59,234 nucleotides of DNA from Acidobacteriota bacterium (GTDB lineage: Bacteria; Acidobacteriota; Terriglobia; Terriglobales; Acidobacteriaceae). Position 1 is the first letter of the stretch. Every line of letters starts with the position of its first letter. The stretch spans positions 1-59,234 of the forward strand of contig JAJYUB010000022.1 in the NCBI GenBank assembly GCA_021792795.1, written 5' to 3'. Positions 8,083-15,984 of the stretch are shown piece by piece. The notes under the pieces were generated by a model. The model had not been told where the DNA came from. It ran no database searches and saw nothing but the letters and a program-made list of their open reading frames with translations. Made by a program: the position numbers and the translations under genes.

Positions 8083-9459
8083 ATGCCGACAAAAACCATC
8101 ATCGAACCCTTCCGCATTAAGAGTGTCGAGCCCATCCGCTGGACCACGCGCGAGCAGCGAAAAGACCTGCTGCGCGCCGCTCATTACAACTTATTTTTGG
8201 TGCGGGCCGATGATGTGCTGATCGACCTGCTCACGGACTCGGGCACCGGGGCAATGTCAACCCACCAGTGGGCGGCGGTGATGGAAGGCGATGAGAGCTA
8301 TGCGGGCAGCCGGAGCTTCGACCGCTTCAAGGCTTCGGTGCAGGACATCTTCGGCTATACGCACGTGATCCCGACGCATCAGGGAAGAGCGGCGGAACGC
8401 ATCCTGTTCCACGTGATGTGCAAGACGGGAGATGTGGTGCCGAACAACACGCACTTCGATACCACGCGTGCCAACGTGGAGTTTGTCGGCGCGGAGGCGG
8501 TAGACCTGCTGTTGCCGGAGGCGCGAAGGCCCGAAGCGCGGCTGCCGTTCAAGGGCAATATGGATGTAGCCGCGCTGGATGAGTTGATTGCGCGAGTGGG
8601 GCGCAAGCGCATCCCACTGGCGATGCTGACGGTGACGAACAATTCCGGCGGGGGACAGCCGGTATCGATGGAAAACGCTAGGGCTGTATCGGCGGTGTGC
8701 CACAAGCATGGAATTCCGCTTTATTTCGACGCGTGCCGTTTTGCCGAGAACGCGTACTTTATCAAGCTGCGGGAGCCGGGCTACTCCGCGAAGAGCCCGA
8801 AAGAGATTGCGCAGGAAATGTTCGCGCTCGGAGACGGCTGTACCATGTCTGCCAAGAAAGACGGTATGGCGAACATCGGCGGCTTTCTCTGCACGAACGA
8901 TGACATTCTTGCGCGGCAGGAGCAGGACCTCTTGATTCTGACCGAAGGCTATCCGACCTACGGGGGACTGGCGGGGCGCGACCTGGAAGCGGTGGCAGTG
9001 GGGCTGCAGGAGGCGTTGGAAGAAGACTATCTGCGCTATCGAATTGCCTCGACGGCGTATCTGGGAGACCACATTTCCGAGCACGGGGTGCCGATTGTGC
9101 AGCCGCCCGGCGGACACGCAATCTATCTCGACGCAAAAGCATTTCTGCCGCACATCCCGGTGGATCAGTTTCCAGGCGTTGCGCTGGCGGCGGAGTTGTA
9201 TCTGGAAGGCGGCATTCGCTCGGTGGAGATCGGTAGCCTGATGTTTGCGGGAGCGGCGCAGATGGAGCTGGTGCGGCTGGCGATTCCGCGGCGCGTCTAC
9301 ACGCAAAGCCACATCGATTATGTGGTGGAGATTATTTTGCGCGTGTGGGAGAAACGCATGCAGATTCGCGGCATGCGGCTGACGTATGAGGCGCCGTTCC
9401 TGCGGCACTTTACCGCACACCTGGAGCCGGTGAGCGGAAGTACGGCAGCGACAGAATGA
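8083..9459 (+). CDS. tnaA: Tryptophanase (beta-eliminating lyase family)
   Basis: PLP enzyme that splits tryptophan into indole, pyruvate and ammonia. The 458-residue length matches the family. Seen: PTHQGR (phosphate cup, residues 97-102), YFDACRFAENAYF (Asp216 contacts the pyridine nitrogen), and SAKKD with the Schiff-base lysine at residue 259. It differs from tyrosine phenol-lyase where that enzyme has the substrate-binding arginine: here the stretch reads IRSVEIGS, as in tryptophanases (IRAVEIGS). A strong GAAGGAG site lies 9 bases upstream of the ATG. No tnaC-like leader or TnaB permease is seen. A different beta-lyase substrate, such as a cysteine conjugate, remains possible. Confidence 0.87.
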   Translation: MPTKTIIEPFRIKSVEPIRWTTREQRKDLLRAAHYNLFLVRADDVLIDLLTDSGTGAMSTHQWAAVMEGDESYAGSRSFDRFKASVQDIFGYTHVIPTHQGRAAERILFHVMCKTGDVVPNNTHFDTTRANVEFVGAEAVDLLLPEARRPEARLPFKGNMDVAALDELIARVGRKRIPLAMLTVTNNSGGGQPVSMENARAVSAVCHKHGIPLYFDACRFAENAYFIKLREPGYSAKSPKEIAQEMFALGDGCTMSAKKDGMANIGGFLCTNDDILARQEQDLLILTEGYPTYGGLAGRDLEAVAVGLQEALEEDYLRYRIASTAYLGDHISEHGVPIVQPPGGHAIYLDAKAFLPHIPVDQFPGVALAAELYLEGGIRSVEIGSLMFAGAAQMELVRLAIPRRVYTQSHIDYVVEIILRVWEKRMQIRGMRLTYEAPFLRHFTAHLEPVSGSTAATE

Positions 9460-9477
9460 GGAGCGACGCGAAGGAAA

Positions 9478-9915
9478 TTAAGCACCCGGGCCGATTGCGA
9501 CAACAAAATATTGCGCGGGGACGTTTCCGACATTCTTGATGCCGTGCTGCTGATTGGAAGCGCAGAAGCCGACTCCGCCGGGGCCAATGGTTTGACTGTG
9601 GCCATTCACTGTCACCTCAAGAGTACCGATGCGCACCAGAAACAATTCAGTATGCAGATGGTGATGCGGCTGGTGGGGCATGGCTCCGGGCGGCAAGGTG
9701 GTTTCGTGAAGCTCCAGCATTTCTCCGGTTGGCAATTTCCCTTGCAGCACGGGGCGAAACTCCCCGCCGCCTGCGGAGCGGTGGACAGGCAGCTTGTCGA
9801 AGGGGAATACCTGGGAGTTAGAAAGCGTTTCGGTGGATTCACTCTGCAGCGGCAACGCACTCAACAGCGCGGCTGCGGGAAATAAGGCGCACAGATCACG
9901 ACGGGAAATTTCCAT
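9478..9915 (-). CDS. TAT-exported cupin-domain protein
   Basis: A 145-residue protein starting at the ATG at 9915 (MEISRRDLCALFPAAALLSAL). The SRRDLC motif and following hydrophobic stretch are a twin-arginine signal, so it should be exported folded. Residues about 75-130 form a cupin barrel with a metal-binding motif, HQPHHHLHTELFLVR, and a second His in QQHGIKNVG. Small exported cupins of this kind have no single known substrate. The gene converges with tnaA, with 18 bases between stop codons, and no functional link is evident. Confidence 0.78.
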   Translation of the reverse strand: MEISRRDLCALFPAAALLSALPLQSESTETLSNSQVFPFDKLPVHRSAGGGEFRPVLQGKLPTGEMLELHETTLPPGAMPHQPHHHLHTELFLVRIGTLEVTVNGHSQTIGPGGVGFCASNQQHGIKNVGNVPAQYFVVAIGPGA

Positions 9916-10141
9916 CGCCGTATGGTACCAAATCGGCGCGCGAAGGAAGGCGGAGTTGTGGTGGTGGCTCAGCTCCCGAAAATCCGAGGCTACATACAAG
10001 GGCTTTGACAGTCTGATCATCGAATCGATCGGTCCAGAATTGCTCCCGATTTTGCTGACAAGGCAGAAGTTCGTTGATGAGAACGGCGTTTATCGGGACT
10101 GAACCGTCACGGTGCGCCGCTTTGTGTTGGCTACTCTCTTG

Positions 10142-10167
10142 GAGAAGCCCATAAGAATGGGTTTCTC
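10142..10167 (-). terminator. Stem-loop overlapping the stop codon of the PIN-like gene
   Basis: Eleven-base arms (GAGAAGCCCAT / ATGGGTTTCTC, one G-T wobble) flank a four-base loop AAGA. The stem covers the stop codon of the leftward gene ending at 10166. No T-run follows on that strand, so it may act as an mRNA 3'-end stabiliser rather than a full terminator. Confidence 0.4.
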
Positions 10168-11452
10168 AGATGTACTCTTCGCCATATACCTCCCGGAGTG
10201 CGTCGAGATGTTCGGGTGTAATGCTCGCTCGGATCAAGCGGAGATAATCTAGAAATGCGGTGCGGCTGTTCAGCGAGTAGACTCGCTCGACCTCCGCGGG
10301 CCGGAGGGCCGTCGGAATGTTTCGCAGCAGCGCCCGGCAGTCATTATCCATCAGCATTGCGTCACAGTAGGGCAGCAAGTAGGCTATCGTCTCGATGTCG
10401 GTGGTCATGCCCTCATTTGGAGGCTCTTTCTGGCCTGCGGCAGCGCGCATCGCGATCGCCGCGTACATCAGCGACTGAAGTTTCACGAAGGGTGCTTCTG
10501 CGATCCGATTGGCCTCCCCGAAGCTCATTTCGAGTTCGGCGGTCTCGTCAGGAGTTCTCATGCCTCCATCCCTCGGGAAGCGCATTATGTGCTCTAAACC
10601 AGCAAGAAGTGCCTCTGCTGCGGATGGAAGCACTTTGCCTAACTCCTCCAGCGAAGGTTCTACACCTGGCTGGTAAGCGAGCATCGACTCCATTCGTTCA
10701 CGTCTGCTCTTTACAACTGCTGCGCCGAGGTGCCCCTGATATCCCTTCCGTTCAAGGTTGTACCAATACTGGAACGTCCGCGCTTCCTTGCTCCAAACAT
10801 CCCGAAACAGGCGGGCGATGTGCGTGTGCATGTAAGCACGCGCGGCTTTGATCTCATTCGGAACGATGAACGGATTGTCTTGGAAAGTGATGTAGTACCG
10901 CTCGCTCCATTCATTCGGATCTTTGTGCAATACGTCCCTAGCGTTGAAGCGAAAGACCGGTTCACGCCCATCTGACCACGCGCGCGCAAGTTCTCCAATC
11001 TGGAGCGAGGATATCGATTCGAACGATTGAAACGTGATGCCGCTAGACAAGTTCTCGTATGTCTTCTTGAGCTCCGCATTGAACGGCGAAATCCGCGACT
11101 CGGAAACGTGCGACGCAGAATCGGGACAGACAATTAGTTGCATCCGTTGCAGTTCCACGAGGAGGTCACGAAGTTCTTGGTAGAACGTTTTTTCCTTTGT
11201 GAAGCCGTCACGCTGATAGACAGGGTTGTCCAGCTTCATTAGGTTACTGACGACATACTGATCTAAATAGATAACTTTTTTGTTCAGCTTTGGCAGAGGG
11301 AGGCGATTGACCATGTGCCAGCAATCTCGGCACCGTCTTGAATAACTGTTGCCGCTGATTGTAAGAATTCCGAAGTATTCTTTACCGCACTTCGGGCAAG
11401 TCCTGAATGGTGGCGAAATGAAGTTTCTGGGGTCGAACTTCGCGTCAGCCAT
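10166..11452 (-). CDS. Zinc-ribbon plus PIN-like nuclease-fold protein, function unknown
   Basis: A 428-residue protein starting at the ATG at 11452, which has an AGGGAA site nine bases before it. Residues 19-44 hold a CPKC...CRDC zinc ribbon. Directly after comes VIYLDQYVVSNLMK (Asp64), the typical first strand of a PIN-like domain. A mid acidic residue may be Glu118 in SHVSESR. Near the C-terminus are DIETIAYLLPYCDAMLMDND (Asp352, 364, 369, 371), matching the later PIN acidic positions. PIN proteins are metal-dependent RNases, often toxins or RNA-processing enzymes. Base composition looks lower in GC than the neighbours, which may mean horizontal origin. No antitoxin-like partner lies next to it. 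The PIN call is by motif spacing only. Confidence 0.6.
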   Translation of the reverse strand: MADAKFDPRNFISPPFRTCPKCGKEYFGILTISGNSYSRRCRDCWHMVNRLPLPKLNKKVIYLDQYVVSNLMKLDNPVYQRDGFTKEKTFYQELRDLLVELQRMQLIVCPDSASHVSESRISPFNAELKKTYENLSSGITFQSFESISSLQIGELARAWSDGREPVFRFNARDVLHKDPNEWSERYYITFQDNPFIVPNEIKAARAYMHTHIARLFRDVWSKEARTFQYWYNLERKGYQGHLGAAVVKSRRERMESMLAYQPGVEPSLEELGKVLPSAAEALLAGLEHIMRFPRDGGMRTPDETAELEMSFGEANRIAEAPFVKLQSLMYAAIAMRAAAGQKEPPNEGMTTDIETIAYLLPYCDAMLMDNDCRALLRNIPTALRPAEVERVYSLNSRTAFLDYLRLIRASITPEHLDALREVYGEEYI

Positions 11453-11653
11453 TGTGCAATTCCCTGAATGCAAGGATAGCTTATGCGCTGCCAGTGGCGT
11501 CGCATGATCTGTGCGCACTGCCCCTCGTCTGAGAGATGGCGGGGTCAATCCTGATAAGTCGGCTTGTGGGAAGCGGCGCGTGGATTTCCGAGATTGCGGC
11601 ATCGGTGGAAAGAGGACCATTCGCGGAGTTGTTGGCTGGTCGGTCGCCAACGC

Positions 11654-11866
11654 TTAGCTGTCTTTGCGGTAGAGCAGATCGCGGATGGCGCCGCGGCGCG
11701 CTTCGTTGAGGCCGCTGTCGCCTTTGCGTGCATCGGTGGGGCGACTTCCTGCGTTGGTGGCCTCGGGCTCACTGCACGCAGGACAACGGTTGGCGAAGCC
11801 GGGCTTGTCCGGTTTCAATTCAAACTCTTCCGAGCAAACCACACACACTTTGATGGGGAAAGACAT
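11654..11866 (-). CDS. Small double-CxxC zinc-ribbon protein
   Basis: A 70-residue protein starting at the ATG at 11866 (MSFPIKVCVVC). Two CxxC knuckles, CVVC at residues 8-11 and CPAC at 29-32, form a rubredoxin/zinc-ribbon-type site. The remainder is charged and probably disordered, ending RRGAIRDLLYRKDS. It is followed 201 bases downstream on the same strand by the zinc-ribbon PIN-like gene, but nothing shows that they cooperate. I recognise no named family. Confidence 0.6.
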   Translation of the reverse strand: MSFPIKVCVVCSEEFELKPDKPGFANRCPACSEPEATNAGSRPTDARKGDSGLNEARRGAIRDLLYRKDS

Positions 11867-11938
11867 ACGCAACTCCAACGATGAAGTGGCGGTTGAGCGA
11901 AGCCGCCGGATGGGGGAACGGTCAGCCACTCCAAGCCA

Positions 11939-13015
11939 TTATTTTCCCACATATCGGTCGAAGAAGTTCGCCATGTCCTGGTCCGCCTCGCGCGACTCCG
12001 GCAAGTTCACATCGTTCCAGAACGCATGGGGCAATCCTTCGAAAACGATCAGGTGCGCGTCGACTCCAGCGTTCAAAAATGCGCGATGCAGGATGGTCGT
12101 GCCGCTCAGCAGCATGTCCCGTTCGCTGGTGATGAACAGGGTCGGCGGCAGTGCGGCCAGGTCCGCATACACTGGAGACAGCACTGGATCTTTTGGGCTG
12201 GTCGAACCGACATACTCCGGATCGTGCGTCCCCGATGGCGGTTTGAGATGCCCGGACAGGCCGTCCAGCGCATACATCGATTGCGAATCGCCGGAGCGGT
12301 CAAAGTCGCCCATGCCGGAAAAAATCCCCAGCGCGGCGGGCTGTGGCAATCCGAGATGCTTGAGCTTCACCGCCATTTCTCCGGTCAGGATCGCTCCCGC
12401 AGAGGTGCCGTAGATGGCCATATTTTTGGGTTTGTAGGTCTTCAGTTCTTCCTTATAGACGGCAATGACATCGTCCAAACCGGCTGGGAACGGATGCTCC
12501 GGCGCCAGGCGATAGAGCACCGCAATCACTTTGGTCTGGGTCAGGTTGGCAATCGGCACCGTCTCCGTCAGAGAGCCCGAATCCGAATTGAAACCGCCGC
12601 CATGAATGTCGATCAACACTCGGCCCAGTTTTTCCGGCGGCACACGTAGTGGAGTGACGATCAGCACCGGGACGCCGGCGATGGTGCTGTGCGACACGTT
12701 CACCGGATATACCTGTTCAAACTCTTTTCCGGCGCGTGCCTGCCAGTTGTCCGTGCCCTTTCGTCGCTGCTGCAGCGAACCGTTCGGCTTCGCGTCCGAG
12801 ACCGGTCTCGCCAGGAACTGTTGGGCCTGCGGGCTGACGGTCTTCGGTATCGGTACGATGCGGGTCACATGCGCCGTCCCCCGTGGGTCAATATAGCTGG
12901 AATCTTTGGTCGGGGCAGTGGCTGCGGTGGTCTGAGCGAAAGCCGCGAGCGAGGCGGAGGCGAGGGCGAAGGAGGCTGCGAAGAGCCATGCGGCACAGCG
13001 GCTGTGTTTCTTCAT
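11939..13015 (-). CDS. Exported HSL-family alpha/beta-hydrolase (esterase)
   Basis: A 358-residue carboxylic-ester hydrolase starting at the ATG at 13015, giving a clear signal peptide (MKKHSRCAAWLFAAS..., cleaved near AFAQ). The hormone-sensitive-lipase family signature HGGG is at residues 138-141 (oxyanion hole), the nucleophile Ser205 lies in GTSAG, and the acid and histidine lie in ITSERDM and GLPHAFW. GTSAG marks the HSL subfamily that differs from the commoner GDSAG. Natural substrate is unknown. It diverges from the efflux operon at 13293. Confidence 0.87.
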   Translation of the reverse strand: MKKHSRCAAWLFAASFALASASLAAFAQTTAATAPTKDSSYIDPRGTAHVTRIVPIPKTVSPQAQQFLARPVSDAKPNGSLQQRRKGTDNWQARAGKEFEQVYPVNVSHSTIAGVPVLIVTPLRVPPEKLGRVLIDIHGGGFNSDSGSLTETVPIANLTQTKVIAVLYRLAPEHPFPAGLDDVIAVYKEELKTYKPKNMAIYGTSAGAILTGEMAVKLKHLGLPQPAALGIFSGMGDFDRSGDSQSMYALDGLSGHLKPPSGTHDPEYVGSTSPKDPVLSPVYADLAALPPTLFITSERDMLLSGTTILHRAFLNAGVDAHLIVFEGLPHAFWNDVNLPESREADQDMANFFDRYVGK

Positions 13016-13292
13016 GTCAGCCACTATACCCCCTTTTTGCAGCGGCCTTCCACGTTGCCGTCTGCGGAATTCCATCCCTTCTGTCATCGCTTTCGGTTGA
13101 TGGCGGAGGTACTCGCTGGGGATTCGACAACCGTCTTAAGGTTATCTTCAGTAGAGAGTCGTACAAATGACCTGTGTGCTTTTTCGGGTCGGCGTAGACG
13201 TGCAGGCGGGGAGTGCCGTGGGTGTCGGGCGCGCCCATCTTAAGCAGAACGACGTCAAGATGCAGGACAACAATATTGAGCCAGGAGAGACA

Positions 13293-14687
13293 TTGAATTT
13301 TTCATCCGCAGCGAAGTTGGCTTGCATTGGAATGGCGATGCTGTTTGTGGCCGCCACGGCTTCTGCGCAAACCGTAGGCGGCACTTCGAGTGTTGCAGCT
13401 TCCGCGCAACTTACGATGCCCAGTCAGCAAGCGCCGGTGCAACTGACGCTTGCGGATGCATTGCGGCGCGCAAAGGCGCTGGACCCTGCGGTGCGACTGG
13501 CGTTGATGAATGAAAGGACCGCCGCAGAGAAGCCGACCCAAACCCGCGCAGCGAACCTGCCGACGGTTTCCTACAACTCGCAGTACCTGTATACCGAGGG
13601 CAATGGAACGCCCTCCGCGCGCTATATTGCGAACAACGGCGTGCATGAGTACATCGCTCAGCTCGACGTGCATCAGGCGCTGTCGTTGGCAAACGTTGCC
13701 CTGTACCGCCAGAGCGTCGTTGCTTCCGCGTTGGCGCACGACCAGACGGAGATTGCGCAGCGGGGTTTGACGGTTGCTGTGGTGCAGAATTACGCGACGG
13801 CGGTCGCTGCGCAGAGGAAGTTCGATTCGCTGCAGCAGGCGCTTCAGGTTGCGCGGGATTTCTTGAACACGACGAAGGAGCTTGAACGCGGCGGCGAGGT
13901 TGCGAAGGCGGATGTGGTCAAGGCGCAAATCCAGTTCGACGACAGCCATGTGGCATTACAGGATGGACAGTTGGCGCTGGAAAATGCGCGTGTCGCGTTG
14001 GCCTTGATGGTGTTTCCGGACGTGAATCAAAGTTATGTTGTGGTCGACGATCCTGCCCAGAGCTTGTTGCTGCCGTCTCTGGACAATGCCGAGGCCGAGG
14101 CCCGACAGCACAATCCTGCGCTCGACGCGGCGTTCCGAGCGGTACGAATGGCTTCTGACGCAGTGACGGCCGCGAAGGCGGAATACTTACCGGCGATGAC
14201 TCTCGACTATTTTTATGGAATTGACGCCAACCGTTTTGCAATGGAAACACCGTCGAATCCGCGATTGGATCCTGAGCTTCATGGCAGGCCGATTCAGAAC
14301 CTTGGATACTCGGCGCTGGCATCGTTGACGCTGCCGATCTGGAATTGGGGCGCGACCCACAGCAGGGTAAAGACCGCGGAAGAGCTGAAAGAGCAGGCGG
14401 TCGAGGACCGCGAGTTTGCGCAACGGAAGCTGATCGCCGATCTGGAGCGATCGTATGGGGAGGCGAAGGTGGCCAAATCGGAAATGGAAATTCGCCAGTC
14501 GTCGACGGCAAATGCGGAGGAAAGCCTGAAGTTGACCTTGCTGCAATACAAGGGCGGCAACGCCACCGCGCTGGAGGTGGTGACTGCGCAAGACACGCTG
14601 ACGCTGGAACGAGGCGCATTCGCCGACGCGCAAACGCGCTACGCGACGGCGCTTGCCAATTTGGCGACATTGACGGGGAGCCTATAG
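13293..14687 (+). CDS. TolC-like outer-membrane efflux protein
   Basis: Outer-membrane channel of a tripartite RND pump. I chose a TTG at 13293 because AGGAGA sits four bases before it and it gives a clean signal peptide (MNFSSAAKLACIGMAML...ASAQ). An ATG at 13260 in the same frame is the alternative, with a poor acidic N-terminus and no Shine-Dalgarno site. The 464-residue protein has the OEP pattern of two repeated coiled-coil halves, each opening with a LALADALRRA-type helix (LTLADALRRAKALDP, residues about 50-65) and ending with long heptad helices. It directly abuts the membrane-fusion gene. Confidence 0.87.
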   Translation: MNFSSAAKLACIGMAMLFVAATASAQTVGGTSSVAASAQLTMPSQQAPVQLTLADALRRAKALDPAVRLALMNERTAAEKPTQTRAANLPTVSYNSQYLYTEGNGTPSARYIANNGVHEYIAQLDVHQALSLANVALYRQSVVASALAHDQTEIAQRGLTVAVVQNYATAVAAQRKFDSLQQALQVARDFLNTTKELERGGEVAKADVVKAQIQFDDSHVALQDGQLALENARVALALMVFPDVNQSYVVVDDPAQSLLLPSLDNAEAEARQHNPALDAAFRAVRMASDAVTAAKAEYLPAMTLDYFYGIDANRFAMETPSNPRLDPELHGRPIQNLGYSALASLTLPIWNWGATHSRVKTAEELKEQAVEDREFAQRKLIADLERSYGEAKVAKSEMEIRQSSTANAEESLKLTLLQYKGGNATALEVVTAQDTLTLERGAFADAQTRYATALANLATLTGSL

Positions 14688-15977
14688 ATGATGCGCCGCT
14701 TGCGTCGATCGATTTTTTCATTCTCCGCGATCGCAACCATGGTGTCCGCCACGATGGCGGCCTCGACCGGTTGCAGCGGCGATAACACACTGCCGCCTCC
14801 GGAGCCGGTGGTCAGCGTGGAGACCGCGCCGGCGAAGGTGCAGACGATTGTCGATCTGGTGACTGCGGAAGGCGTATTGTATCCGATCCATCAGGCTTCG
14901 ATTTCGCCTAAGATCTCTGCGCCGGTACGACGGTTCTACGTGCAACGGGGCGACAAGGTTCATCGCGGGGAACTGCTGGCGGTGCTGGAAAACAAGGACC
15001 TGGCCGCAGCGGTGGTGTCGGCCCAGGGAAGCTACGATCAGGCGCAGGCCGCCTATGCTTCGGCGACTGCTTCCGCGTTGCCGGAGGAGGTACAAACCGC
15101 GAATCTGAACCTGCTGAACACGCGCGCGGCGCTGGCTGCGCAGCAGAAGCTGTACGACAGTGAAAAAAATCTATACCGGCAGGGCGCGATTGCGCGCAAG
15201 CAACTGGATGCGACGGAAGTGACTATGACCGCGGCGCGCAGCGCGTATCAGACGGCCGAGAAACACCTGCAAAATTTGCAAGCGCTGGGCGTATCGCAGC
15301 AGAAGAAGGCAGCGAAGGGGCAACTTGAGTTGGCCCACGGGCAGTTTCTCGGCGCGGCGGCGCAAATGGAGTATACGGAAATTCGCAGCCCCATTGATGG
15401 CGCGGTTGCGGACCGCGCTGTCTACCCCGGTGACGTAGCGCCTGCGGGAACGCCGTTGCTGGTCGTGATGGACACGTCCAAGGTGGTGGCGCGGCTGCAC
15501 ATTCCGCAACAGCAGGCGGAGTTGTTGCGGCTGGGTCAAGCGGCCACGCTCCGTATACCAGGTCTGGACAAAGATATTCCGGCCAAAGTCACGGTGTTGA
15601 GTCCGGCGCTGGACCCGAGCAGCACCACGGAAGAAGTGTGGGTGGAAGCGGACAATCAACGCGGCGAACTGAAACCGGGCACAACTGCGAGCGTTTCCAT
15701 CACGGCAAGAACAATCGCGAATGCGCTGGTCATCCCCGCTTCCGCGATATTGACGAAATCGAGCGGGCAAACGTCCGTGATGGTGGTGAAGTCGGACAGC
15801 CGGGCGTATTCGCAAAACGTAAAGTTGGGAATTCAGCAGGGCATACGGGTCCAAATTGTGAGCGGGCTTCTGCCGGGAGAACAAGTGATTGTAACCGGGC
15901 AATATGGGCTTCCGGACAAGACGAAAGTAAAAGCGACGCCTGCCAACTACAACCCCGGCGCGAAGGCGGGGGCATAG
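14688..15977 (+). CDS. RND efflux periplasmic adaptor (membrane-fusion protein)
   Basis: A 429-residue HlyD/AcrA-type adaptor linking the inner-membrane pump to the outer-membrane channel. The N-terminus carries a signal peptide whose end reads STGCSG, so it may be lipid-anchored. Seen in order: a lipoyl half-motif (ISPKISAPVRRFYVQRGDKV, about residues 70-90), a coiled-coil hairpin (90-190), the second lipoyl half (YTEIRSPIDGAV), then beta-barrel and membrane-proximal domains ending LLPGEQVIVTGQYGLPD. It starts on the base after the upstream stop codon, and the pump gene follows 7 bases later. Confident family call; substrates unknown. Confidence 0.92.
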   Translation: MMRRLRRSIFSFSAIATMVSATMAASTGCSGDNTLPPPEPVVSVETAPAKVQTIVDLVTAEGVLYPIHQASISPKISAPVRRFYVQRGDKVHRGELLAVLENKDLAAAVVSAQGSYDQAQAAYASATASALPEEVQTANLNLLNTRAALAAQQKLYDSEKNLYRQGAIARKQLDATEVTMTAARSAYQTAEKHLQNLQALGVSQQKKAAKGQLELAHGQFLGAAAQMEYTEIRSPIDGAVADRAVYPGDVAPAGTPLLVVMDTSKVVARLHIPQQQAELLRLGQAATLRIPGLDKDIPAKVTVLSPALDPSSTTEEVWVEADNQRGELKPGTTASVSITARTIANALVIPASAILTKSSGQTSVMVVKSDSRAYSQNVKLGIQQGIRVQIVSGLLPGEQVIVTGQYGLPDKTKVKATPANYNPGAKAGA

Positions 15978-15984
15978 AACTGCA

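Noticed and set aside
8257-9420. Leftward open frame of 387 codons opposite tnaA
   Set aside because: It mirrors tnaA codon bias and is histidine/arginine-rich with no recognisable domain.
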